Source: Punica granatum
Lineage: Eukaryota; Streptophyta; Magnoliopsida; Myrtales; Lythraceae
NCBI RefSeq assembly: GCF_007655135.1
Contig: NW_022204121.1
Location: 1-64,000 of the forward strand
Length of the DNA stretch: 64,000 nucleotides
Direction: 5' to 3'
Positions 35,182 through 48,200 of the stretch are shown here, in pieces. A program made the translations under genes and the position numbers. Within the stretch, counting starts at the first letter, position 1, and each line of letters starts with the position of its first letter. The notes beneath the pieces were generated by a model. The model was not told the DNA's origin, ran no database searches, and was given only the letters and a program-made list of their open reading frames with translations.

Positions 35182-36396
35182 AGTCGGGACGGACCCGAAG
35201 GGGACAGTCCCCTAAGCAGAAAGTAGTCGGAACATACTCGAAGGGACGACCCCTGTGCAGAAAAGTCGGGACGTACCGGAAGGGAACGACCCCTGTGCAG
35301 AAAAGTAGAGGGGACGTATCGGAAGGGACGACCCTGTGCAGAAAAGTAGTCGGGACGAACTCGAAGGGGATGACCCCTGTGCAGAAAAGTAGTCGGGACG
35401 TACCGGAAGGGGATGACCCCGGAGCAGAAAAGTAGTCGAGACGTACTCGAAGGGTATGGACCTCGGTGCAGAAAAGTAGTCGGGACGTACCCGAAGAGGA
35501 TGACTACGGAGCAGAAAAGTAGTCGGGACGTACCCGAAGGGGATGACCCCTGTGCAAAGAAGTAGTCGGGACGTTCCCAAAGGGTACGGACCCCAGAGTA
35601 GAAAAGTAGTCGGGACCTACTCGAAGAGGATGACCCCTGTGCAGAAAAGTAGTCGGGACGGACCCCTGAGTAGAAAAGTAGTCGGGACGTACCCGAAGTG
35701 GACGGACCCCTGTGCAGAAATGTAGTCGGGGAGTACCCCTAGGGGACGGTTTCCTGAGCAAAAAAGTGGTCGGGACGTACCCGAAGGGGATGACCCGTGA
35801 GCAGAAAAGTCGTGGGGACGTACCCGAAGGGGATGACCCTTGAGCAGAAAAGTAGTCGGGACGTACTCGAAGGGGATGACCCCTGTGCAGAAATGTAGTC
35901 GGAACGTACCCGAAGGAGACGGACCCCTGAGCAGAAAAGTAGACGGGATGTACCTAAAGGGGACGGACTCTTGTACAGAAATGTAGTCGGAACGTACCCG
36001 TAGGAGACGGACCCCCGAGCAGAAAAGTAGAGGGGATGTACCCGAAGGGGACGGACCCCTGTGAAGAAACGTAGTCGGGATGTACCCGAAGGGGACGGAC
36101 CCCTGTGCAGAAATGTAGTCGGGGCGTACCCCCAGGGGACGGAGTCCTGAGCAAAAAAATAGTCGGGACGTACCCGAAGGGGACGACCCATGAGTATAAA
36201 AGTGGTCGGGACGTACCCGAAGGGGTTGACCCTTGAGCAAAACAGGAGTCAGGACGTACACGAAGTGGACGACGGACCCCTGAGCAGAAAAGTAGTCGTA
36301 ACGTACCCGAAAGGGACGGACCCTGAGCAAAAAAGTAGTCCGGACGTACCCGAAGGGGATGACCTTTGAGCAGAAAAGTAGTCGGACGTACCCGAA

Positions 36397-36547
36397 GGGT
36401 TTGCAATATAAACAGGGCGCATACCCGAATGAACAACAGGGTTCAGGCGCCTACCCAATGGACTTGCGGGGTGCGGGGCGTTTTGCCCGAGGGGTTTGCA
36501 AGGTGCGGGCGTGTTGCCCGACGGATTGCATGGTGCAGGGAACATAA
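36397..36547 (+). repeat. B unit 39, full class with small losses
   Basis: Core degraded to TATAAACAGGGCGCATA; GGTTCAGGCGCC has lost AAAG. GTAGAGGGG flank type. Confidence 0.87.
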
Positions 36548-37488
36548 AGTCGGACGGACCCCTAAGCAGAAAGTAGAGGGGACGTACTCGAAGGGGATGA
36601 TCCCTGTGCAGAAAAGTAGTCGGGACGTACTCGAAGGGGACGGACCTCGGTTAGAAAAGTAGTCGGGACGTACCCGAAGAGGATGACCACGGAGCAGAAA
36701 AGTAGTCGGGACGTACCCGAAGGGGATGACCCCTGTGCAAAAAAGTAGTCGGGACGTTCCCGAAGGGGACGGACCCCAGAGTAGAAAAGTAGTCGGGACC
36801 TACTCGAAGAGATGACCCTGAGCAGAAAGTGTCGGGACGGACCCCTGAGTAGAAAAGTAGTCGGGACGTACCCGAAGGGGACGGACCCCTGTGCAGAAAT
36901 GTAGTCGGGGCGTACCCCTAGGGGACGGTCTCCTGAGCAAAAAAGTGGTCGGGACGTACCCGAAGGGGATGACCCGTGAGCAGAAAAGTCGTGGGGACGT
37001 ACCCGAAGGGGAAGACCCCTGAGCAGAAAAGTAGTCGGGACGTACTCGAAGGGTGTGACCCCTGTGCAGAAATGTAGTCGGAACGTACTCGTAGGAGATG
37101 GACCCCCGAGCAGAAAAGTAGACGGGATGTACCCGAATGGGACGGACCCCTGTGCAGAAAAGTAGTCGGGATGTACCCGAAGGGGACGGACCCCTGTGCA
37201 GAAATGTAGTCGGGGCGTACCCCCAGGGGACGGACTCCTGAGCAAAAAAATGGTCGGGACGTACCCGAAGGGGACGATCCATGAGTATAAAAGTGGTCGG
37301 GACGTACCCGAAGGGGATGACCCTTGAGCAGAAAAGTAGTCGGGACGTACACGAAGTGGACGACGGACCCCTGAGCAGAAAAGTAGTCGTAACGTACCCG
37401 AAAGGGACGGACCCTGAGCGAAAAAGTAGTCCGGACGTACCCGAAGGGGATGACCCTTGAGCAGAAAAGTAGTCGGGACGTACCAAAA

Positions 37489-37643
37489 GGTTTTGCAATA
37501 TGCACAGGGCGTATACCGAATGAACAACATGGTTCAAAGGCGCCTACCCAATGGACTTGCGGGGTGCGGGGCGTTTTGCCCCGGGTTTGCAAGGTGCGGG
37601 GCGTGTTGCCCAGCGGATTGCATGGTGCAGGGAAACATAAAAA
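37489..37643 (+). repeat. B unit 40, full class
   Basis: Entered through CCAAAAGGTTTTGC in place of CCCGAAGGGTTTGC, a marker shared with the units at 45085 and 52870. Core TATGCACAGGGCGTATA. The end of the first subrepeat is shortened (GCCCCGGGTTTGC). Confidence 0.88.
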
Positions 37644-40600
37644 ATCGGGACGGACCCGAAGGGGACGAACCCCTAAGCAGAAAGTAGACGGGACGTACTT
37701 GAAGGGGATGACCCCTGTGCAGAAAAGTGTAGTCGGGACGTACCCGAAGAGGATGACTATGGAGCAGAAAAGTAGTCGGGACGTACCCGAAGGGTATGAC
37801 CCCTGTGCAAAAAAGTAGTCGGGACGTTCCCGAAGGGTACGGACCCCAGAGTAGAAATGTAGTCGGGACCTACTCGAAAAGGATGTCCCCTGAGCAGAAA
37901 GTAGTCGGGACGTACCGAAGGGGACGTACCCCTGAGCAGAAAAGTTGTCGGGACGTACCCGATGGGACGACCCCTGAGCAAAAAGTTGTCGGGACGTACC
38001 CGAAGGGGACGGACCCCTGAGCAGAAAAGTCGTCGTACGTACCCGAACGGGACGGACCCTGAGCAAAAAAGTAGTCCGGACGTACCCGAAAGGGATGACC
38101 CTTGAGCAGAAAAGTAGTCGAGACGTACCCGAAGAGGACGGACCCTGAGCAGAAAAGTAGTCGGACGTACTCGAAGGGGATGACCCCTGTGCAGAAAAGT
38201 AGTCTGGACGTACCAAAAGGGGATGACCCCGGAGCAGAAAAGTAGTGGACGTACTCGAAGGGGACGGACCTCGGTGTAGAAAAGTTGTCGGGACGTACCC
38301 GAAGGGATGACACCTGTGCAAAAAAGTAGTCGGGACGTTCCGGAAGGGGAAGGACCCCTGAGTAGAAAAGTAGTCGAGACCTACCCGAAGTGGATAACCC
38401 CTGAGCAGAAAAGTAGTCGAGACGTACCCGAAAGGATGACCCCGTGCAGAAATGTAGTCGGAACGTACCCGAAGGAGACGGACCCCTGAGCAGAAAAGTA
38501 GACGGGACGTACCCGAAGGGGATGACCCCTGAACAGAAAAGTATAGGGACGTACCCGAAGGGATGACCCCTGTGCAGAAAGTTTGTTGGAACGTACCCGA
38601 AGGAGACGGACCCTTGAGCAGAAAGTAGACGGGACATACCCGAAGGGGCCGGACCCCTGTGCAGAAATGTAGTCGGGGCGTACCCCAAGGGGACGGAATC
38701 CTGAGCAGAAAAGTAGTCGGTAGGTACTCGAAGGGGACGGCCCATGAGGAGAAAAGTAGTCGAGACGTACCCGAAGGAGATGGCCCATGAGTAGAAAAGT
38801 AGTCGGGACGTACCCGAAGGAGAAAGACCCTTGAGCAGAAAAGCAGTCGGGACGTTCCCGAAGGGGACGGACCCATGAGTAGAAAAGTAGTCGGGACCTA
38901 ACCGAAGAGGATGACCCCTGAGCAGAAAAGTAGTCCCGACGTACCCGAAGGTGACGGCCCCTGAGCAGAAAAGTAGTCGGGACGTACCCGAAGGGAATGA
39001 CCCCTGTGCAGAAAGGTAGTCTGAACGTACCCGAAGGAGACGGACCCCTGAGCAGAAAAGTAGACGGGACGTACCCGAATGGGATGACTCCTGTGCAGAA
39101 ATGTTGTCGGAACGTACCGGAAGGATACGGACCCTTGAGCAGAAAAGTAGACGGGACGTACCCGAAGGAGATGGCCCATGAGCAGAAAAGTAGTCGGGAC
39201 GTACCCGAAGGAGAAAGTCCCTTGATTAGAAAAGCAGTCGTCGGACGTTCCCGAAGGGGACGGACCCATGAGTAGAAAAGTAGTCGGACCAAACCGAAGA
39301 GGAGACCCCTGAGCAGAAAAGTAGTCCGGACGTAGCCGAAAGGTGACGGGCCCCTGAGCAGAAAAGTAGTCGGACGTACCCGAAGGACGGACCCCTGTGC
39401 AGAAAAGTAGTTTGAACGTACCCGAAGGAGACGGACCCCTGAGTAGAAAAGTTGACGGGACGTACCCGAAGAGGATGACAGAAAAGTAGTAGGGACGTAC
39501 CCGAAGGGGATGACCCCTGTGCAGAAATGTTGTTGGAACATACCCGAAGGAGACGGACCCTTGAGCAGAAAAGTAGACGGGACATACCCGAAGGGGCCGG
39601 ACCCTGTGCAGAAATGTAGTCGGGGCGTACCCCAAGGGGACGGACTCCTGAGCAGAAAAGTAGTCGGGATGTACTCGAAGTGGGACGGCCCATGAGGAGA
39701 AAAGTAGTCGAGACGTACCCGAAGGAGATGGCCCATGAGTAGAAAAGTAGTCGGGACGTACCCGAAGGAGAAAGACCCTTGAGCAGAAAACCAGTCGGGA
39801 CGTTCCCGAAGTGGACGGACCCATGAGTAGAAAAGTAGTCGGGACCTAACCGAAGAGGATGACCCCTGAGCAGAAAAGTAGTCCGGACGTACCCGAAGGT
39901 GACAGGACCCTGAGCAGAAAAGTAGTCGGGACGTACCCGAAGGGAATGACCCCTGTGCAGAAAGGTAGTCTGAACGTACCCGAAGGAGACGGACCCCTGA
40001 GCAGAAAAGTAGACGGGACGTACCCGAATGGGATGACTCCTGTGCAGAAATGTTGTCGGAACGTACCGGAAGGATACGGACCCTTGAGCAGAAAAGTAGA
40101 CGGGACGTACCCGAAGGAGATGGCCCATGAGCAGAAAAGTAGTCGGGACGTACCCGAAGGAGAAAGACCCTTGAGCAGAAAAGCAGTCGGGACGTTCCCG
40201 AAGGGGACGGACCCATGAGTAGAAAAGTAGTCGGGACCAAACCGAAGAGGAGACCCCTGAGCAGAAAAGTAGTCCGGACGTAGCCGAAGGTGACGGGCCC
40301 CTGAGCAGAAAAGTAGTCGGGACGTACCCGAAGGGGACGACCCCTGTGCAGAAAGGTAGTCTGAACGTACCCGAAGGAGACGGACCCCTGAGTAGAAAAG
40401 TTGACGGGACGTACCCGAAGAGGATGACCCCTGAGCAAAAAGGTAGTCGGGACGTACCCGAATGGGATGACTCCTGTGCAGAAATGTTGTCGGAACGTAC
40501 CGGAAGGATACGGACCCTGGAGCAGAAAAGTAGACGGGACGTTCCCGAAGGGGACGGACCCCTGTGCAAAAATGTAGTCGAAGCGTACCCCAAGGGGACG

Positions 40601-40852
40601 GTCTCGTGAGAAGAAAACGAGTCGGGACGTACCCGAAGGGGACGACCCATGAGGAGAAAAGTAGTCGGGACGTCCCCGATGGGAATGACCCCGAGCAGAA
40701 AAGTTGTCGGGACGTTCCCGAAGGGGACGGACCCCTGAGCAGAAAAGTAGTTCGGACGTACCCGAAGGAGATGATCCTTGAGCAGAAAAGCAATACGGAT
40801 GTACCCGAAGGGGATGACCCTTGAGCAGAAAAGTAGTCGGGACGCACCCGAA

Positions 40853-41006
40853 GGGTTTGCAATATGCGCGGGGCGCATACTGAATGAACAACTTGGTTCA
40901 AAGGCGCCTACCCAATGGACTTGCGGGGTGCGGGGCGTTTTGCTCGGCGGGTTTGGAAGGTGCGGGGCGTGTTGCCCGGCGGATTGCATGGTGCAGGGAA
41001 ACTTAA
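40853..41006 (+). repeat. B unit 41, full class
   Basis: Perfect core dyad TATGCGC-GGG-GCGCATA followed by CTGAATGAACAACTTGG; GGTTTGGAAGG in the second subrepeat. Confidence 0.9.
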
Positions 41007-41896
41007 AGTTAGGACGGACCCCTAAGCAGAAAGAAGTCGGGACATACTCGAAGGGGAGGACCCCTGTGCAGAAAAGTAGTCGGGACGTACCGGAAGGGGA
41101 CGACCCCTGTGCAGAAAAGTAGTCGGGACGTACCCGAAGGGGATGACCCCTGAGCAAAAAAGTAGTCCGGACGTACACGAGGTGACGGCCCCTGAGCAGA
41201 AAAGTAGTCGGGACGTACCCGAATGGGATAACCCCTGTGCAGAAATGTTGTCGGAACGCACCCGAAGGAAACGGACCCTTGAGCAGGAAAGTAGACGGGA
41301 CGTACCCGAAGGGGACGGACCCCTGTGCAAAAAGTAGTCGGGGCGTACCCCAGGGGACGGAATCCTGAGCAGAAAAGTAGTCGGGACGTACCCGAAGGGG
41401 ACGACCCATGAGGAGAAAAGTAGTCGGGACGTACCCAAAGAGGATGACCCCTGAGCAAAAATGTAGTCCGGGACGAAACCGAAGGTGACGGGCCCTGAGC
41501 ATAAAAGTAGTCGGGACGTACCGAAAGGGATGACCCCGTGCAGAAATGTAGTCGGAACGTACCCGAAGGAGACGGACCCCTGAGCAAAAAAGTAGAAGGG
41601 ACGTACCCGAAGGGATGACCCCTGAGTAGAAAAAAGTAGTCGGGACGTACCGAAGGGGATGACCCCTGTGCAGAAATGTTGTCGGAACGTACCCGAAAGA
41701 GACGGACCCTTGAGCAGAAAAGTAGACGGGACGTTCCCGAAGGGGACGGACCCCTGTACAGAAAAGTAGTCGGGACGTACCCGAAGGGGACAGACCCCTG
41801 TGCAGAAATTTAGTCGGGGCGTACCACAAGGGGACGGACTCCTGAGTAGAAAAGTAGTCGGGATGTACTCGAAGGGGACGACCCATGAGGAGAAAA

Positions 41897-41939
41897 GTAG
41901 TCGGGACGTACCCGAAGGGGATGACCCCTGAGCAGAAAA
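41897..41939 (+). repeat. Reference 43-bp satellite monomer
   Basis: Given as an exemplar of the majority monomer. It starts at GTAG, contains the perfect 5-bp inverted repeat TCGGG/CCCGA around the loop ACGTA, shares the AA between the two dyads, then has AGGGG/CCCCT around ATGA, and ends GAGCAGAAAA. Its reverse complement contains no TAA, TAG or TGA in any phase, while the forward strand has TAG and two TGA triplets. The next monomer begins at 41940. Confidence 0.95.
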
Positions 41940-42397
41940 GTAGTCGGGACGTACTCGAAGGGGATGACCCCTGTGCAAAAATGTAGTCGGAACGTACCCG
42001 AAGGAGACGGACCCCTGACTAGAAAAGTAGACGGGATGTACCCGAAGGGGACGGACCCCTGTGCAGAAAAGTAGTCGGGACGTACCCGAAGGGGACGGAC
42101 CCCTGTGCAGAAATGTAGTCGGGGCGTACCTCTAGGGGACGGACTCCTGAGCAAAAAAGTAGTCGGGACGTACCCGACGGGGACGACCCATGAGTATAAA
42201 AGTGGTCGGGATGTACCCGAAGGGGATGACCCCTGAGCAGAAAAGTAGTCGAGACGTACACGAAGTGGACGACGGATCCCTGAGCAGAAAAGTAGTCGGA
42301 ACGTACCCGAAAGGGACGGACCCTGAGCAAAAAAGTAGTCCGGATGTACCCGAAGGGGATGACCCTTGAGCAGAAAAGTAGTCGGGACGTACTCGAA

Positions 42398-42551
42398 GGG
42401 TTTGCAATATGCACAGTGCTTATACCGAATGAACAACATTGTTCAAAGGCGCCTACCCAATGGACTTGCGGGGTGCGGGGCGTTTTGCACGGCGGGTTTG
42501 CAAGGTGCGGGGCGTGTTGTCCGGCGGATTGCATGGTGCAGGGAAACATAA
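42398..42551 (+). repeat. B unit 42, full class
   Basis: Core strongly degraded (TATGCACAGTGCTTATA); GTTGTCCGGCGG in the second subrepeat. Confidence 0.9.
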
Positions 42552-45084
42552 ATCGGGACGGACTCGAAGGGCACGGACCCTAAGCAGAAAGTAGTCGGGA
42601 CGTACTTGAAGGGAGGACCCCTGTGCAGAAAAATAGTCGGGACGTACCGGAAGGGGACGACCCCTGTACAGAAAAGTATTCGGGACGTACCCGAAGGGGA
42701 TGACCCCTGAGCAAAAAGTAGTCGGGACGTACTCGAAGGGGATGACCCCTGTGCAGAAAAGTAGTCGGGACGTACCGGAAGGGTATGACCCCGGAGCAGA
42801 AAAGTAGTCGGGACGTACCGAAGAGGATGACTACGGAGCAGAAAAGTAGTCGGGACGTACCGAAGGGGATGACCCCTGTGCAAAAAGTAGTCGGGACATT
42901 CCCGAAGGGACGGACCCCAGAGTAGAAAAGTAGTCGGGACCTACTCGAAAAGGGATGACCCCTGAGCAGAAAAGTAGTCGGGACGTACCCGAAGGGGACG
43001 GACCCCTGAGCAGAAAAGTCGTCGTCACGTACCCGAAGGGGACGGACCCTGAGCAAAAAATTAGTCCGGACGTACCCGAAGGGGATGACCCTTTGAGCAG
43101 AAAAGTAGTCGAGACGTACCCGAAGAGGACGAAGAGGACGGACCCTGAGCAGAAAAGTAGTCGGGACGTACTCGAAGGGGATGACCCCTGCGCAGAAAAG
43201 TAGTCTGGACGTACCAAAAGGGGATGACCCCGGAGCAGAAGTAGTCGGGACGTACTCGAAAGGGACGGAACCTGGTGTAGAAAAGTTGTCGGGACGTACC
43301 CGAAGGGGATGACACCTGTGCAAAAAAGTAGTCGGGACGTTCCGGAATGGGAAGGACCCCTGAGTAGAAAAGTAGTCGGGACCTATCGGGACCTACCCGA
43401 AGAGGATAACCCCTGAGCAAAAAAGTAGTCCGGACGTACTCGAAGGTGACGGGCCCATGAGCAGAAAAGTAGTCGAGACGTACCCGAAAGGGATGACCCC
43501 TGTGCAGAAATGTAGTCGGAACGTACCCGAAGGAGACGGATCCCTGAGCAGAAAAGTAGACGGGACGTACCCGAAGGGGATGACCCCTGAACAGAAAAGT
43601 AGTAGGGACGTACCCAAAGGGGATGACCCATGTGCAGAAATGTTGTTGGAACGTACCCGAAGGAGACGGAACCTTGAGCAGAAAAGTAGACGGGACGTAC
43701 CCGAAGGGGCCGGACCCCTGTGCAGAAAAGTAGTCGGGATGTACTCGAAGGGGACGACCCATGAGGAGAAAAGTAGTCGGGACGTACCCGAAGGGGACGG
43801 ACCCCTAAGCAGAAAGTAGTCGGGACGTACTCGAAGGGGAGGACCCCTGTGCAGAAAAGTAGTCGGGACGTACCGGAAGGGGACGTCCCCTGTGCAGAAA
43901 AGTAGTCGGGACGTACCGGAAGGGGACGACCCCTGTGCAGAAAAGTAGTCGGGACGTACCCGAAGGGGATAACCCCTGAGCAAAAAAGTAGTCCGGACGT
44001 ACACGAAGTGACGGGCCCTGAGCAGAAAAGTAGTCGAGACGTACCCGAATGGGATAACCCTGTGCAGAATGTTGTCGGAACGCACCCGAAGGAAACGGAC
44101 CCTTGAGCAGGAAAGTAGACGGGACGTACCCGAAAGGGACGGACCCCTGTGCAAAAATGTAGTCGGGGCGTACCCCAAGGGGACGGACTCCTGAGCAGAA
44201 AAGTAGTGGGACGTACCCGAAGGGGACGACCCATGAGGAGAAAAGTAGTCGGGACGTACCCGAAGAGGATGACCCCTGAGCAAAAATGTAGTCCGGACGT
44301 AACCGAAGGTGACGGGCCCCTGAGCATAAAAGTAGTCGGGACGTACTCGAAAGGGATGACCTCGTGCAGAAATGTAGTCGGAACTTACCCGATGGAGACG
44401 GACCCCTGAGCAAAAAAGTAGAAGGGACGTACCCGAAGGGGATGACCCCTGAGGAGAAAAGTAGTCGGGAAGTACCCGAAGGGGATGACCCCTGAGCAGA
44501 AAAGTAGACGGGACGTACCCGAAGGGGACGGACCCCTGTGCAGAAAAGTAGTCGGGACGTACCCGAAGGGGACGGACCCCTGTGCAGAATTTTAGTCGGG
44601 CGTACCACAAGGGGACGGACTCCTGAGTAGAAAGTAGTCGGGACGTACTCGAAGGGGATGACCCCTGTGCAAAAATGTAGTCGGACGTACTCGTAGGAGA
44701 CGGACCCCGAGCAGAAAAGTAGAGGATGTACCCGAAGGGGACGGACCCTGTGCAGAAAAGTAGTCGGGATGTACCCGAAGGGGACGGACCCCTGTGCAGA
44801 AATGTAGTCGGGCGTACCCCAGGGGACGGACTCCTGAGCAAAAACATAGTCGGGACGTACCCGAAGGGGACGATCCATGAGTATAAAAGTGGTCGGGACG
44901 TACCCGAAGGAGAGGACCCTTGAGCACAAAAGTAGTCGGGACGTACACGAAGTGGACGCGGACCCCTGAGCAGAAAAGTAGTCGTAACGTACCCGAAAGG
45001 GACGGACCCTGAGCAAAAAAGTAGTCCAGACGTACCCGAAGGGGATGACCCTTGAGTAGAAAAAGTAGTCGGGACGTACCAAAA

Positions 45085-45239
45085 GGTTTTGCAATATGCA
45101 CAGGACGTATACCGAATGAACAACATGGTTCAAAGGCGCCTACCCAATGGACTTGCGGGGTGCGGGGCGTTTTGCCCGGCGGGTTTGCAAGGTGCGGGGC
45201 GTGTTGCCCGGCGGATTGCATGGTGCAGGGAAACATAAA
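45085..45239 (+). repeat. B unit 43, full class
   Basis: CCAAAAGGTTTTGC entry and core TATGCACAGGACGTATA, both shared with the unit at 52870. It is the only B unit between 42.6 and 52.8 kb. Confidence 0.9.
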
Positions 45240-48200
45240 ATCGGGACGGACTCGAAGGGGACGGAACCCTAAGCAGAAAGTAGTCGGGACGTACTTGAAG
45301 GGGAGGACCCCTGTGCAGAAAAATAGTCGGGACGTACCGGAAGGGGACGACCCCTGTGCAGAAAAGTATTCGGGACGTACCTGAAGGGGATGACCCCTGA
45401 GCAAAAAAGTAGTCGGGACGTACTCGAAGGGGATGACCCTTGTGCAGAAAAGTAGTCGGGACGTACCGGAAGGGGATGACCCCGGAGCAGAAAAGTAGTC
45501 GGGACGTACCGAAGGGGATGACCCCTGTGCAAAAGAAAAGTAGTCGGGACGTTCCCGAAGGGGACGGACCCCAGAGTAGAAAAGTAGTCGGGACCTACTC
45601 GAAGAGGATGACCCCTGAGCAGAAAAGTAGTCGGGACGTACCCGAAGGGGACGGACTCCTGAGTAGAAAAGTAGTCGGGAGGTACCCGAAGGGGACGGAC
45701 CCCTGAGCAGAAAAGTCGTCGTAACGTACCCGAAGGGGACGGACCCTTAGCAAGAAAGTAGTCCGGACGTACCCGAAGGGGATGACCCTTGAGCAGAAAA
45801 AAGTAGTCGAGACGTACCCGAAGAGGACGGACCCTGAGCAGAAAAGTAGTCGGGACGTACTCGAAGGGGATGACCCCTGCGCAGAAAGTAGTCTGGACGT
45901 ACCAAAAGGGGATGACCCCGGAGCATAAAAGTAGTCGGGACGTACTCGAAGGGGACGGACCTCGTGTGTAGAAAAGTTGTCGGGACGTACCCGAAGGGGA
46001 TGACACCTGTGCAAAAAAGTAGTCGGGACGTTCCGGAATGGGGAAGACCCCTGAGTAGAAAAGTAGTCGGGACCTACCCGAAGAGGATAACCCCTAAGCA
46101 GAATGTAGTCGGGACGTACTCGAAGGGGAGGACCCCTGAGCAGAAAAGTAGTCGGGACGTACTTGAAGGGGAGGACCCATGTGCAGAGAAATGTTGTCGA
46201 ACGTACCTGAAGGAGACGGACCCTTGAGCAGAAAAGTAGACGGGACGTACCCGAAGGGGCCGGACCCTGTGCAGAAAAGAAGTCGGCACGTACCCGAAGG
46301 GGTCGGACCCCTGTGCAGAAATGTAGTCGGGGCGTAACCCAAGGGGCGGACTCCTGAGCAGAAAAGTAGTCGGGATGTACTCGAAGGGGACGACCCATGA
46401 GGAGAAAAGTAGTCGGGACGTACCCGAAGGGGACGGACCCCTAAGCAAAAAGTAGTCGGGACGTACTCGAAGGGGAGGTCCCCTGTGCAGAAAAGTAGTC
46501 GGGACGTACCGGAAGGGGACGTCCCCTGTGCAGAAAAGTAGTCGGGACGTACCGGAAGGGGACGACCCCTGTGCAGAAAAGTAGTCGGGACGTACCAGAA
46601 GGGGATGACCCCTGAGCAAAAAGTAGTCGGACGTACACGAAGGTGACGGGCCCTGAGCAGAAAAGTAGTCGGGACGTACCCGAATGGATAACCCTGTGCA
46701 GAAATGTTGTCGGATGCACCCGAAAGAAACGGACCCTTGAGCAGGAAAGTAGACGGGACGTACCCGAAGGGGACGGACCCCTGTGCAAAAATGTAGTCGG
46801 GGCGTACCCCAAGGGGACGGACTCCTGAGCAGAAAAGTAGTCGGGACGTACCCGAAGGGGACGGACCCCTGAGCAGAAAAGTCGTCGTAACGTACCCGAA
46901 GGGACGGACCCTGAGCAAAAAAGTAGTCCGGACGTACCCGAAGGGGATGACCCTTGAGCAGAAAAGTAGTCGAGACGTACCGAAGAGGACGGACCCTGAG
47001 CAGAAAAGTAGTCGGGACGTACTCGAAGGGGATGACCCCTGCGCAGAAAAGTAGTCTGGACGTACCAAAAGGGGATGACCCCGGAGCAGAAAAGTAGTCG
47101 GGACGTACTCGAAGGGGACGGACCTCGGTGTAGAAAAGTTGTCGGGACGTACCCGAAGGGAATGACACCTGTGCAAAAAAGTAGTCGGGACGTTCCGGAA
47201 TGGGAAGGACCCCTGAGTAGAAAAGTAGTCGGGGCCTATCGGGACCTACCCGAAGAGGATAACCCCTGAGCAAAAAAGTAGTCCGGACGTACTCGAAGGT
47301 GACGGGCCCATGAGCAGAAAAGTAGTCGAGACGTACCCGAAAGGGATGACCCCTGTGCAGAAATGTAGTCGGAACGTACCCGAAGGAGACGGATCCCTGA
47401 GCGAGAAAAGTAGACGGGACGTACCCGAAGGGGATGACCCCTGAACAAAAAAGTAGTAGGGACGTACCCAAAGGGGATGACCCATGTGCAGAAATGTTGT
47501 TGGAACGTACCCGAAGGAGACGGAACCTTGAGCAGAAAAGTAGACGGGACGTACCCGAAGGGGCCGGACCCCTGTGCAGAAAAGTAGTCGGCACGTACCG
47601 AAGGGGCGGACCCCTGTGCAGAAATGTAGTCGGGGCGTAACCCAAGGGGACGGACTCCTGAGCAGAAAAGTAGTCGGGACGTACCCGAAGGGGACGGACC
47701 CCTAAGCAGAAAGTAGTCGGGACGTACTCGAAGGGGAGGACCCCTGTGCAGAAAAGTAGTCGGGACGTACCGGAAGGGGACGTCCCCTGTGCAGAAAAGT
47801 AGTCGGGACGTACCGGAAGGGGACGACCCCTGTGCAGAAAAGTAGTCGGGACGTACCCGAAGGGGATGACCCCTTAGCAAAAAAGTAGTCCGGACGTACA
47901 CGAAGGTGACGGGCCCCTGAGCAGAAAAGTAGTCGGGACGTACCCGAATGGGATAACCCTGTGCAGAAATGCTGTCGGAACGCACCCGAAGGAAACGGAC
48001 CCTTGAGCAGGAAAGTAGACGGGACGTACCCGAAGGGGACGGACCCCTGTGCAAAAATGTAGTTGGGGCGTACCCCAAGGGGACGGACTCCTGAGCAGAA
48101 AAGTAGTCGGGACGTACCCGTAGGGGACGACCATGAGGAGAAAAGTAGTCGGGACGTACCCGAAGAGGATGACCCCTGAGCAAAAATGTAGTCCGGACGT

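Noticed and set aside
41897..41939. ACGT in each monomer as a G-box or ABRE transcription factor site
   Set aside because: The flanks give GACGTAC, and neither CACGTG nor ACGTGG/T. The core occurs in every monomer, so it is better seen as part of the dyad and not as a regulatory element.
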